47,992 nt of DNA from DATHVI01 sp035461385. GTDB lineage: Bacteria; Actinomycetota; Thermoleophilia; Solirubrobacterales; 70-9. Both the position numbers and the translations under genes were made by a program. Shown in pieces: positions 23,377-31,449 of this stretch. Within the stretch, counting starts at the first letter, position 1. Each line of letters opens with the position of its first letter. The stretch spans positions 1 through 47,992 of the forward strand of contig DATHVI010000008.1 of NCBI GenBank assembly GCA_035461385.1, read 5' to 3'. The notes beneath the pieces are model-generated. The model ran no database searches, was not told the origin of the DNA, and saw nothing but the letters and a program-made list of their open reading frames with translations.

Positions 23377-24843
23377 CTACGAGGAGACCGGGATCGTCGC
23401 GATCTCCTCGAGCGCGAACTTCCCGTTCCCGTTGCCGCCGTCGCCGAGCGGGTACTCACCGGTGAAGCAGGCGTCGCAGTGGCTCGAGCGCGGGGTCCCG
23501 ATCGCCTCGTAGACCCCCTCGAGCGAGAGGTAGGCGAGCGAGTCGGCCCCGAGCTCGCGGGCGATCTCGTCGACGGTGCGCTCGTTGGCGACCATCTCCT
23601 CGCGGCTCGACATGTCGACGCCGTAGTGGCAGGGGTGGCGGATCGGCGGCGCCGAGATCCGCAGGTGGATCTCGGTCGCCCCGGCGTCGCGGAGCATCGC
23701 GACGATCTGGCGGGTGGTGTTGCCGCGGACGATCGAGTCGTCGACGACGACGACGCGCTTGCCGGCGACGATCTCCGGCAGCGGGTTGAACTTCATCCTC
23801 AGGCCGTGCTTTCGCAGCTCCTGCCCCGGCTGGATGAAGGTGCGGGCGACGTAGCGGTTCTTGATCAGGCCGTCGTCCTTCGGCAGCCCGGCGACGCGGG
23901 CGAACCCGTTCGCGGCGGGGTTGCCCGAGTCGGGCACCGCGATCACGAGGTCGGCCTCCGCCGGGGCCTCGCGGGCGAGGGTCTCGCCCATCCGCCCGCG
24001 TACCTCCTGCAGGACCCGGCCCTCGAGCCGGGTGTCGGGGCGGGAGAAGTAGATGTGCTCGAAGACGCACTGGGCGGGGCGCTCGGCCGGCACCACCTGG
24101 CGGGTCTCGATCCCGCGCTCGGTGAGCGAGACCAGCTCACCCGGCTGGATCTCGCGCATCAGCTCGGCGCCGATGATGTCGAAGGCGCAGCTCTCCGAGG
24201 CCACGCAGTAGCGGTCTCCGAGCTTGCCGAGCGCGAGCGGGCGAACGCCGTGCGGGTCGCGGAACGCGACCACCGCCCGCTTCGTCATCACCACCGTCGA
24301 GTAGGCACCCTCGAGCCGCGGCATCACTGCGGCGACCGCGTTCTCGATCGGGCGGGCCGGCTCGACCGAGAGCAGGGCGGCGATGATCTCCGAGTCGGAG
24401 GTGCCGCGGAACGAGATCCCGCGCTCGGCGAGCTGGTTGTAGAGCTCGACCGCGTTGGTCAGGTTGCCGTTGTGGGCGAGCGCGACCTCACGACCGTCGT
24501 CGCGCCAGACCGGCTGGGTGTTCTCCCACGAGGCCCCGCCGGTCGTCGAGTAGCGGACGTGCCCGATCGCCATGTCGCCCTCGAGCGCCCGCAGCTTCTC
24601 CTCGTCGAAGACCTGGGAGACGAGCCCGGTCTCGCGCAGGGTGGTGATGTGGCCGCCCTCGCAGCTCGCGATCCCCGCCGACTCCTGGCCGCGGTGCTGG
24701 AGCGCGTAGAGCGCGAAGTACGCGAGCCGGGCCGGGTCGTGACCGGGGGCGTAGACGCCGAACACCCCGCACTCGTCGCGCGGGCCGTCGCGATCGGGAA
24801 TCTCGGCTTCCCCGGTGGGGATCGGCCGGTCGGTGGAGGTCAT
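23377..24843 (-). CDS. purF: Amidophosphoribosyltransferase
   Basis: This is a 488-residue enzyme for the committed step of purine synthesis, making phosphoribosylamine from PRPP and glutamine. A 24-residue propeptide ends before the nucleophile C25 (RDECGVFGVYAPG). The glutaminase domain has HRGQESAGI, RYSTTGG and NLTNAVEL. The PRPP loop is KRVVVVDDSIVRGNT. Four cysteines fit the 4Fe-4S-containing Bacillus-type enzyme (QCVFEHIYFSRPD, RHPCHYGVDM and SHCDACFTGE). The start is ATG 24843. A pair of 14-bp direct repeats lies 36 nt upstream. Confidence 0.95.
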   Translation of the reverse strand: MTSTDRPIPTGEAEIPDRDGPRDECGVFGVYAPGHDPARLAYFALYALQHRGQESAGIASCEGGHITTLRETGLVSQVFDEEKLRALEGDMAIGHVRYSTTGGASWENTQPVWRDDGREVALAHNGNLTNAVELYNQLAERGISFRGTSDSEIIAALLSVEPARPIENAVAAVMPRLEGAYSTVVMTKRAVVAFRDPHGVRPLALGKLGDRYCVASESCAFDIIGAELMREIQPGELVSLTERGIETRQVVPAERPAQCVFEHIYFSRPDTRLEGRVLQEVRGRMGETLAREAPAEADLVIAVPDSGNPAANGFARVAGLPKDDGLIKNRYVARTFIQPGQELRKHGLRMKFNPLPEIVAGKRVVVVDDSIVRGNTTRQIVAMLRDAGATEIHLRISAPPIRHPCHYGVDMSSREEMVANERTVDEIARELGADSLAYLSLEGVYEAIGTPRSSHCDACFTGEYPLGDGGNGNGKFALEEIATIPVSS

Positions 24844-24878
24844 GAGAGAGAAACGGAGCCTTGTCGACGAGGCCTGGT

Positions 24879-24914
24879 CTCGCAGGCAATCGGCACTGCC
24901 CTCGCCTGCAATCG
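24879..24914. repeat. Two 14-bp direct repeats in the purF leader
   Basis: CTCGCAGGCAATCG (24879-24892) and CTCGCCTGCAATCG (24901-24914) match at 12 of 14 positions and are 22 bp apart, two turns of the helix. They begin 36 nt upstream of the purF ATG in an otherwise gene-free 112-bp leader. This would suit two protein dimers on one DNA face, or be part of a leader RNA. Confidence 0.45.
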
Positions 24915-24955
24915 AAGGCTAGCAGCGGCGCAGGTCATCCCGGCGCCGGCTCGGG

Positions 24956-25117
24956 TCAGCGGCGGGCGGCGTCGCGGGCGACGGCGAAGAAGGTCAGGAC
25001 CGCCGCGGCGATCGCGATCGCGATCGCGATCCACGCCCCGACGTCGAGCGCGACGGCGAGCGCCAGATACCAGAGCGCGGCGCTCGCGAGCGCGGCGACG
25101 AGGGCGATCGCGAGCAT
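24956..25117 (-). CDS. Small two-helix membrane protein between purL and purF
   Basis: ATG 25117 gives 53 residues; GTG 25129 would add four. It is almost wholly hydrophobic. LAIALVAALASAALWYLALAV and WIAIAIAIAAAVLTFFAV make two predicted membrane helices joined by a short turn with one Asp, with a basic C-terminal end (ARDAARR). Codon use is strongly GC-ending like the neighbours. It starts 18 nt after the purL stop and would be co-transcribed. No family is recognised. Confidence 0.55.
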   Translation of the reverse strand: MLAIALVAALASAALWYLALAVALDVGAWIAIAIAIAAAVLTFFAVARDAARR

Positions 25118-25135
25118 CGGCGTCGGCACCGGCCC

Positions 25136-27355
25136 CTACGCAGCGGCGGACTCGGCCGCCATTCGCTCGCCGAGCGAACGCCAGGCGCGCTCGGCGGCCG
25201 CGAGCGGGACTTGGAGCTCGACCTCGGCGGCGCTGACCTCAATCGACTCCCCGCCCGCCTCGCCGATGAGGACGAAGTCGACGCCGGCATCGGCCGCCCG
25301 GGCCTCGAGCGCGCCGAGGTCGTCGGGCCGGCCGGCGAGGAGGAACCCTCCCGGGCCCTCGCCGAAGGCCGCGCTCTCGCCGGAGGCGCCTCGGCGCTCG
25401 ACCAGGGCGTCGAGGTCGCAGCGGGCCCCGACGCCGCCGGCGATCGCCATCTCGGCGAGGGCGACGGCGATCCCGCCGTCGCTGATGTCGTGGGCGGCAC
25501 CGATGCCGCCCGAGCGGACCGCGTCGCGGACGAACCCGAGCGCGGCTGCGACTGCGTCGACCGGGAGCGAAGGAAGGCCGGGGCCGAGGTCGCCGCGCGC
25601 CTTCGCCAGCTCCGAGCCGGCGAGCGAGGGCGCGAAGGGCCCGCAGAGCGAGATCGCATCTCCGGGCCGCAGCGCGAGCCCTGTGGCGCGCCCGGGGTCG
25701 GGGAGCTCGCCGACCATGCCGACGATCGGCGTCGGGTAGATCGGGCCGTCGGCGGTTTCGTTGTAGAGCGAGACGTTTCCGCCGACGACCGGGACGCCGA
25801 GCTCCCGGCAGGCGTCGGCGAGGCCTGCGGTCGAGCGGTCGAGCTGCCAGGCCACGTTCGGCTTCTCGGGGTTGCCGAAGTTGAGGCAGTTGGTGAGGCC
25901 GAGCGGCTCGGCGCCGACGCAGGCCAGGTTCTGGGCGCACTCGAGCACGGCTTCGACCGTCCCCGCGTACGGGTCGCAGGCGACGCGCCTGCCGTTGCCG
26001 TCGATCGCGACCGCGATCGCCACCTCCGCCTCGGGGACCTGGAGCACGGCGGCGTCGGCCGCCTCCGGGCGGCGCACCGTGCGCGAGCCGACGATCGAGT
26101 CGTACTGCTCGAACGCCCACCGCTTCGAGGCGATGCTCGGAGCGGCGAGCAGCCCGAGGAGCAGCTCCCCCGGGCCCTCGGTCGCGAGCGTCGCCCGGTT
26201 CGCGTAGATCCAGCCCTCCGGCTTCGCCGGCTCGAGGTCGTAGAGCGGGCACTCGTCGACGAGTGCTGCGACCGGCATCTCGCCGACGACCTCGTCGCCG
26301 CGCAGGATCCGGATCCGCCCCGAGTCGGTGATCTCGCCGATCGCGGCGGCGCCGGTCTCCCAGCGCTCGCAGACGGCGAGCACGGCGTCGACCCGCTGCG
26401 GGTCGCCGACGGCGAGCATCCGTTCCTGCGACTCGGAGACCATGATCTCGAACGGCTCCATGTCGGCCTCGCGGAGCGGCACCCGCGTTACGTCGATGTC
26501 GATCCCGACCCCGCCCTTCGCCGCCATCTCGCCCGCCGACGAGGTGAGCCCGGCGGCGCCGAGGTCCTGGAGCGAGATCAGCAGCTCGCGTTCGAGCAGC
26601 TCGAGGCAGCACTCGAGCACCTTCTTCTCCTCGAACGGGTCGCCGATCTGAACCGTCGGGCGCTTCCCCGCCTCCGCTTCGAGCTCGGCCGAGGCGAGCA
26701 CCGACGCGCCGCCGATCCCGTCGCGGCCGGTCGACGCCCCGAGCAGGACGACGACATTTCCGACCCCGCTCGCCGCCGAGCGGATCAGGCGCTCGCGCGG
26801 GGCGAGGCCGACGCACATCGCGTTTACGAGGCAGTTCTGCTCGTACGGCGGTTCGAAGTAGACCTCGCCGCCGACCGTCGGCACGCCGATCGAGTTGCCG
26901 TAATGGCCGATCCCGGCGACGACGTGGTCGAACAGGTACCGCGAGCGATCGGAGTCGAGATCGCCGAAGCGGAGCGAGTCGAGGATCGCGATCGGCCGCG
27001 CGCCGAGCGCGAAGATGTCACGCAGGATCCCCCCGACCCCGGTCGCCGCGCCCTGGAACGGCTCGACCGCGCTCGGATGGTTGTGCGACTCGACCTTGAA
27101 TGCGACCCCCCAACCCCCGCCGACCTCGACGACGCCGGCGTTCTCGCCCGGGCCCATCAGCACCCGCGGCCCCTCGGTCGGCAGCCGCCGCAGCAGCTTG
27201 CGCGAGTGCTTGTAGGCGCAATGCTCCGACCACAGCAGCGAGAACATCGCCAGCTCGACGTCGTTCGGCTCGCGCCCCAGCAACTCGACGATCCGCTCGT
27301 GCTCGAAGTCGGTGAGCCCGAGCTCGCGGTGCTTGGGCTGCGCCTCGGGGACCAT
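25136..27355 (-). CDS. purL: Phosphoribosylformylglycinamidine synthase subunit PurL
   Basis: This is a 739-residue small-type PurL, which works with PurS and PurQ to convert FGAR to FGAM using ATP and glutamine-derived ammonia. It begins with the linker HRELGLTDFEHERIVELLGR and then SEHCAYKHSRKLL, which holds the catalytic His. Later motifs are GGVGIDIDVTRVPLRE, ESQERMLAV, NCLNFGNPEKP and VPVVGGNVSLYNE. ATG 27355 shares a base with the purQ stop (TGATG). A TTG one codon earlier is less likely. Confidence 0.95.
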   Translation of the reverse strand: MVPEAQPKHRELGLTDFEHERIVELLGREPNDVELAMFSLLWSEHCAYKHSRKLLRRLPTEGPRVLMGPGENAGVVEVGGGWGVAFKVESHNHPSAVEPFQGAATGVGGILRDIFALGARPIAILDSLRFGDLDSDRSRYLFDHVVAGIGHYGNSIGVPTVGGEVYFEPPYEQNCLVNAMCVGLAPRERLIRSAASGVGNVVVLLGASTGRDGIGGASVLASAELEAEAGKRPTVQIGDPFEEKKVLECCLELLERELLISLQDLGAAGLTSSAGEMAAKGGVGIDIDVTRVPLREADMEPFEIMVSESQERMLAVGDPQRVDAVLAVCERWETGAAAIGEITDSGRIRILRGDEVVGEMPVAALVDECPLYDLEPAKPEGWIYANRATLATEGPGELLLGLLAAPSIASKRWAFEQYDSIVGSRTVRRPEAADAAVLQVPEAEVAIAVAIDGNGRRVACDPYAGTVEAVLECAQNLACVGAEPLGLTNCLNFGNPEKPNVAWQLDRSTAGLADACRELGVPVVGGNVSLYNETADGPIYPTPIVGMVGELPDPGRATGLALRPGDAISLCGPFAPSLAGSELAKARGDLGPGLPSLPVDAVAAALGFVRDAVRSGGIGAAHDISDGGIAVALAEMAIAGGVGARCDLDALVERRGASGESAAFGEGPGGFLLAGRPDDLGALEARAADAGVDFVLIGEAGGESIEVSAAEVELQVPLAAAERAWRSLGERMAAESAAA

Positions 27356-28035
27356 CAACTTGCGAGCGAGGCGAGCGGGAGGCGTGCGGCGAGCGAGGTC
27401 AGGAGCTCGAGCCCGTCGGCGGACCCGGTCAGCGGGTCGACCGCATGCTCGGGATGCGGCATCAGCCCGACGACGTTCCCGGCCTCGTTCGAGACCCCGG
27501 CGATGTCGCGCAGCGACCCGTTCGGGTTCTGCCCGGGCGCGTAGCGGAAGGTGACCTGGCCGGCGGCCTCGATCCGGTCGAGCTCCTCCGGCGGCGCGAA
27601 GTAGCGGCCGGTGGTGTGCTTGACCGGGATCGACAGGCGCCGGCCCGCCTCGAGCCCGGCGGTGAACGGGGTCTCGGTGCGCACGACCTCGACCTCGACC
27701 TGGCGGCAGACGAACCGCAGGCCCGCGTTCGGGAGCAGCGCGCCGGGCAGCAGCCCGGCCTCGCAGAGCACCTGGAAGCCGTTGCAGATCCCGAGCACCG
27801 GGCCGCCGTCGGCGGCGAACTCGGCCACCGCCTCCATCGCCGGCGCGAAGCGCGCGATCGCCCCGGCGCGCAGGTAGTCGCCGTAGGAGAAGCCGCCCGG
27901 GACGACGACCGCGTCGACGTCGCCGAGCTCGCGATCGCGGTGCCAGATCAGCCGCGCGTCGCCGACCCGGGCGCAGGCGGCGAGCGCGTCGCGCTCGTCG
28001 CAGGACCCCGGGAACTGGAGAACTCCGAGAATCAC
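27355..28035 (-). CDS. purQ: FGAM synthase glutaminase subunit PurQ
   Basis: This is a 226-residue class I glutamine amidotransferase. It supplies ammonia to PurL. The nucleophile is in VLGICNGFQVLCEAG and the His-Glu pair is in GLMPHPEHAVD; GGFSYGDYLRAGAIA is the family signature. GTG 28035 overlaps the purS stop (GTGA), and its own stop overlaps the purL start, so purS-purQ-purL are tightly coupled. Confidence 0.95.
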   Translation of the reverse strand: MILGVLQFPGSCDERDALAACARVGDARLIWHRDRELGDVDAVVVPGGFSYGDYLRAGAIARFAPAMEAVAEFAADGGPVLGICNGFQVLCEAGLLPGALLPNAGLRFVCRQVEVEVVRTETPFTAGLEAGRRLSIPVKHTTGRYFAPPEELDRIEAAGQVTFRYAPGQNPNGSLRDIAGVSNEAGNVVGLMPHPEHAVDPLTGSADGLELLTSLAARLPLASLAS

Positions 28036-28340
28036 TGCCCGCCGCCTGCTTCGCCGCCGACCGCGCCGGCGTCTCCCGCGGACCCCGTCGCCCCCGGACG
28101 CGAAGCGGAGGAGGTGTCGGGCAGTGCTTCGATCTCGTAGTCCTCGATCAGCGGGTTGGCGAGCAGCTGCTCGCAGAGCTGGTCGAGACGGTCGGGGTCA
28201 TCGGCCTCGAGCTCGACCAGGCGGCCGACGCGCACGTGGGAGACGCCCTCGAACCCGAGCGCCGGGAGCGCCCGCTCGACCGCCTTTCCCTGCGGGTCGA
28301 GGATGCCCTCCTTGGGCCGGATCAGGACCCGTGCCTTCAC
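28032..28340 (-). CDS. purS: FGAM synthase subunit PurS
   Basis: This is a 102-residue protein from GTG 28340. It is a small dimeric adaptor that bridges PurQ and PurL. The core KARVLIRPKEGILDPQGKAV, LPALGFEGVSHVRVGRLVEL and LANPLIEDYEIE is complete by about residue 80. The last 20 or so residues (DTSSASRPGATGSAGDAGAV onward) are a low-complexity Gly/Ala/Ser tail beyond the usual 80-residue length and are probably disordered. Confidence 0.92.
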   Translation of the reverse strand: MKARVLIRPKEGILDPQGKAVERALPALGFEGVSHVRVGRLVELEADDPDRLDQLCEQLLANPLIEDYEIEALPDTSSASRPGATGSAGDAGAVGGEAGGGQ

Positions 28341-28410
28341 GTGCTCGGATCGCAGGAGCGCAGCATCGAGTCCCAGGCTAGCGGCAGGGGAGGCGTCCCA
28401 GGGCGTCGGC

Positions 28411-29265
28411 TCAGGCGAGGCTGCGGCCGGTGATCCGCTCGTAGGCGTCGACGTACTTGGCGCGGGAGTTGGCGACGACGTCGTCGGGCAGCTCCGGCCC
28501 CGGCGGGCTGTGGTCCCAGCCGGTCTCATCGAGCCAGTCGCGGACGTACTGCTTGTCGAACGAGGGCTGCGACCGGCCGGGCTCGTAGCTGTCGGCGGGC
28601 CAGAACCGCGACGAGTCGGGGGTCAGCACCTCGTCGCCGAGCACGATCTCGGCGCCGGGCGAGGAGCCGAACTCGAACTTGGTGTCGGCGAGGATGATCC
28701 CGCGCTCGGCCGCGTGGGCGGCCGCGTGCGAGTAGAGCTCGATCGAGATCCGGCGCAGCTCCTCCATCAGCGCCCGGTCGCCGATCACCTCGACAGCGCG
28801 CTCGAAATCGATGTTCTCGTCGTGCTCGCCGATCTCCGCCTTCGTCGCCGGAGTGAAGATCGGCTCCGGCAGCCGATCCGACTCGCGCAGGCCGCCGGGC
28901 AGCTCGATCCCGCAGACGGCACCCGCCTCCCGGTACTCCTTCCAGCCCGAGCCGGAGAGGTGGCCGCGGACGACGCATTCGACGGGGTACATCTCGAGTC
29001 GCTTCACGCGCAGCGCCCGCCCGGCGACCTCGTCCGGGACGTCCTCGGAGACGAAGTGGTTGGGGACGATGTCCTCGGTGGTCTCGAACCAGAAGATCGA
29101 CATCTGGGTCAGCACCCGCCCCTTGTCGGGGATCGGCGTCGGCAGGACGACGTCGTAGGCCGAGATCCGGTCGGACGCGACCATCAGCAGATCGCCGTCG
29201 AGCTCGTACATCTCCCGGACCTTGCCGGACGAGTGAAGACGGAGGTCGGAGAGGGCGGGCGGCAT
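28411..29265 (-). CDS. purC: Phosphoribosylaminoimidazole-succinocarboxamide synthase
   Basis: This is a 284-residue SAICAR synthase, which joins CAIR and aspartate using ATP. Motifs are GKVREMYELDGDLLMVASDRISAYD at the nucleotide site, PVECVVRGHLSGSGWKEY, and LADTKFEFG with DEVLTPDSSRFW for Mg and substrate. Length fits the longer 280-300 residue form. It is 70 nt upstream of purS and divergent from the broken winged-helix gene at 29299, so 29266-29298 must hold control signals for both. Confidence 0.94.
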   Translation of the reverse strand: MPPALSDLRLHSSGKVREMYELDGDLLMVASDRISAYDVVLPTPIPDKGRVLTQMSIFWFETTEDIVPNHFVSEDVPDEVAGRALRVKRLEMYPVECVVRGHLSGSGWKEYREAGAVCGIELPGGLRESDRLPEPIFTPATKAEIGEHDENIDFERAVEVIGDRALMEELRRISIELYSHAAAHAAERGIILADTKFEFGSSPGAEIVLGDEVLTPDSSRFWPADSYEPGRSQPSFDKQYVRDWLDETGWDHSPPGPELPDDVVANSRAKYVDAYERITGRSLA

Positions 29266-29298
29266 CGGAACGCCCGCGATGCTAACCAATGCGGCCCG

Positions 29299-30325
29299 AT
29301 GACCGACGGCGAGCGCGTCCTCACGCGGCGTGAGCTCAACCGCGCCCTGCTCGCCCGCCAGCACCTGCTCGCGCGGACGCGAGGCCGGCTGCCGCGAGTC
29401 CTCGAGCGGATCGGCGGGATTCAGGCCCAGTACGCGCCGTCGATGTACGTCGGGCTGTGGTCGCGGTTCGCCGACTTCGAACGGGATGCCCTGACGCGTG
29501 CGCTCGAACGGCGCTCGGTCGTCCGGGGGACGTTGATGCGGGTCACGATCCACCTCGTCTCGGCTCGCGACTACTGGCCGTTAGCGGTTGCGATCGCGGC
29601 GGAACGACGCAGGCTCTGGCTGCGCGCTACTGACCGCAAGCAGATCAACTCCCGCGAGATGGCAGCGCTCGCGCGCCGGCTCCGTGCGCGGCTGGCGGGA
29701 GGGACGATGCGACGGGCGGAGATCCAGGAGCTCGCCGGCGACGCAACCCGCACCAATGGCGTCGGGCTCTGGGTCGACCTGGTCCGGGTGCCGCCGTCGG
29801 GAACCTGGGAGCGCCGTCGCGCCGATCTCTACGCCCTCGCCGAGGAATGGGTCGAGCGCCGCGATCACGATCCGGCCGCCGGCGTCGAGCACCTCGTACG
29901 GCGGTACCTGCGTGGCTTCCGCGCGCGCGATCGCGGCCGCGCTCGACCGGATCGAGCTGCGCCGGTTCCGCGCCGAGCTGCGCCGGTTCCGCGCCGAGGA
30001 CGGAGCCGAGCTGGTCGACCTTCCGCGGGCGCCGCTGCCCGAGCCCGCCACGCCGGCGCCGGTGCGCTTCTTGCCGACCTGGGACGCGACCCTGCTCGTC
30101 CACGCCCGCCGGAGCCAGATCCTCCCCGATGAGCACCGCCCGAAGGTCTTCAGCACCAAGACCCCGCAGTCGGTGCCGACGTTCCTGGTCGACGGCGCCG
30201 TTGCCGGAACCTGGCGCTACGAGCGCGGGCGGATCGAGATCGAGCCGTTCGGACGCCTCGAGCGGGCAGCCCGCCGCGAGGTCGAGGCCGAGGCCGAGCG
30301 CCTGGCTGCATTCCACGGCGGATGA
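29299..30325 (+). pseudogene. Frameshifted winged-helix DNA-binding (HTH_42/AlkZ-like) protein gene
   Basis: The N-terminal part from ATG 29299 (LTRRELNRALLARQHLLART, then RIGGIQAQYAPSMYVGLWSR) is typical of the HTH_42/AlkZ-like family of base-excision glycosylase relatives. It stays in frame to VEHLVRRYLRGF near 29925. The C-terminal part (ALDRIELRRFRAE, PVRFLPTWDATLLVHARRSQ, KTPQSVPTFLVDGAVAGTWR) continues in the next frame to 30325. At the junction the expected GPA...W.G segment is missing, and a 21-bp piece coding for LRRFRAE is tandemly repeated. A small deletion with frameshift explains this. Codon use is otherwise intact, so decay is recent, or the assembly is wrong. Confidence 0.7.
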
Positions 30326-30343
30326 CGGGTACGGTCGGAGACG

Positions 30344-30952
30344 ATGGACCAGATTCGACCGGGGCTCTATCACTGGACCGCGATCCATCCGCGGATTCGC
30401 GAGCGGGTGAGCTCGTACTGGTTCGAGCCCGCGGGGATGCTGATCGATCCGATGGTCCCCCCCGAGCGCGGCGTCGAGCCGTTCCGCGGGCGGGAGCCGG
30501 CGCTGGTCGTGCTCACCAACCGCCACCATTACCGCGACAGCGGCGTGTTCGCGGCCGAGCTCGGGTGTGCCGTGCTCTGCCACAAGGCCGGGCTGCACGA
30601 GTTCGAGGGCGGCCCCGCGGTCGAGGGGTTCGCGTTCGGCGACCGGCTCGCCGAGGGAGTCGAGGCGCTCGAGGTCGGCTCGATCTGTCCCGAGGAGACG
30701 GCGCTGTGGCTCGACGCCGACGGGGGCGCGCTCGCCTTCGCCGACGGCCTCGTCCGCTCCGGCGGCGAGCTCGGCTTCGTCTCCGACCGGCTGCTCGGCG
30801 ACGATCCCGCGGCGGTCAAGCAGGGACTGCTCGAGGCGTTCGCCCGGCTCGCCGAGCGCGAGCCGGAGTCGCTGCTGTTCGCGCACGGCGAGCCGCTCGT
30901 CGGCGACGGCGCGGACGCGCTCCGGGAGTTCGTCGCCCGCGCTCGCGCCTGA
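30344..30952 (+). CDS. Metallo-beta-lactamase-fold-like protein lacking the usual metal motif
   Basis: This is a 202-residue protein with the strand order of short MBL-fold hydrolases: PGLYHWTAIHPRIRERVSSY, then MLIDPMVPP, then VVLTNRHHYRDSGVFAAELG. The expected HxHxDH is replaced by NRHHYRD. Only part of the ligand set could survive, for example the His pair and the Asp in WLDADGGALAFADGL and the His in LLFAHGEPLVGDG. It is probably a non-canonical or inactive member. Its TGA stop lies within the left arm of the CsoR-type operator that follows. Confidence 0.6.
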   Translation: MDQIRPGLYHWTAIHPRIRERVSSYWFEPAGMLIDPMVPPERGVEPFRGREPALVVLTNRHHYRDSGVFAAELGCAVLCHKAGLHEFEGGPAVEGFAFGDRLAEGVEALEVGSICPEETALWLDADGGALAFADGLVRSGGELGFVSDRLLGDDPAAVKQGLLEAFARLAEREPESLLFAHGEPLVGDGADALREFVARARA

Positions 30953-30970
30953 TACCCCCTTCGGGTATCA
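30950..30970. promoter_or_regulatory. CsoR-type operator upstream of csoR
   Basis: TGATACCC (30950-30957), a CCTTC spacer, and GGGTATCA (30963-30970) make a perfect 8-bp inverted repeat. It has the form of the known CsoR consensus GTATACCC-N-GGGTATAC. It is 149 nt upstream of a CsoR-family gene, so autoregulation is very likely. The left arm overlaps the stop codon of the preceding gene. Confidence 0.85.
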
Positions 30971-31086
30971 TGCACATGTGTTCGGGCGAGACACAACGTG
31001 TCTCGCCAGTAGCAGGTAAGGCCGCGAAGCGGCCGCAGGAGATTCGTTCGGGCGAGACACAACGTGTCTCGCCAGTAGCAGGTTAG
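30970..31086 (+). CDS. Possible 38-residue leader peptide before csoR
   Basis: ATG 30970 opens a 38-codon frame that begins MHMC and contains SGETQRVSPVAG twice, ending at TAG. The in-frame 66-nt repeat preserves the reading frame. The ATG overlaps the last base of the operator, and no ribosome site precedes it, so translation is doubtful. The Met-His-Met-Cys start would suit copper binding, but this is speculation. Confidence 0.25.
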   Translation: MHMCSGETQRVSPVAGKAAKRPQEIRSGETQRVSPVAG

Positions 31087-31116
31087 GCCGCGAAGCGGCC
31101 GCGGCCGCAGGAGATT
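30980..31116 (+). repeat. Tandem duplicated hairpin leader of csoR
   Basis: Two copies with a 66-bp period (from about 30980 and 31046) each contain two hairpins. The first is GGCGAGACAC-AAC-GTGTCTCGCC, a perfect 10-bp stem with a 3-nt loop. The second is GGCCGC-GAA-GCGGCC. The second copy carries an extra GCGGCC and ends in AGGAGA, which is the csoR ribosome site; the first copy has the same site with no gene behind it. The copies are otherwise almost identical. Confidence 0.85.
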
Positions 31117-31118
31117 TC

Positions 31119-31409
31119 ATGGATCACGCCGGATACGTTGGGGACAAGCAGGCGGTGATGCGGCGCCTTGCCCGGATCAGGGGCCAGATCGACGGAATCA
31201 CCCGAATGGTCGACGACGAGGCCTACTGCATCGACGTCCTGACCCAGATCGGAGCGGTGACGAAGGCGCTCGACGGGGTCGCGCTCGAGTTGCTCTCCGA
31301 CCACACCAACCACTGCGTCCGCGGCGCGCTCGAGCGCGGCGGCGGGGAGGCCGACGAAAAGGTCGAGGAGCTGGTCGCCGCCGTCGAGCGCTTCGCCCGC
31401 ACCCACTGA
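31119..31409 (+). CDS. csoR: CsoR-family metal-sensing repressor
   Basis: This is a 96-residue all-helical repressor (RRLARIRGQIDGITRMVDDE is the family signature). C37, H62 and C66 (YCIDV and HTNHC) match the Cys-His-Cys copper(I) site of Mycobacterium CsoR (C36, H61, C65). This favours copper sensing over the persulfide sensor CstR, which lacks the His. It should leave its DNA when Cu(I) binds. The perfect operator at 30950 indicates self-control. No copA, copZ or other copper gene is present, so its other targets must lie elsewhere. It is convergent with purB. Confidence 0.9.
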   Translation: MDHAGYVGDKQAVMRRLARIRGQIDGITRMVDDEAYCIDVLTQIGAVTKALDGVALELLSDHTNHCVRGALERGGGEADEKVEELVAAVERFARTH

Positions 31410-31449
31410 GCCGCGGCCGAGAGCAGACCGGGATCCCGCGCCGGGTCGC

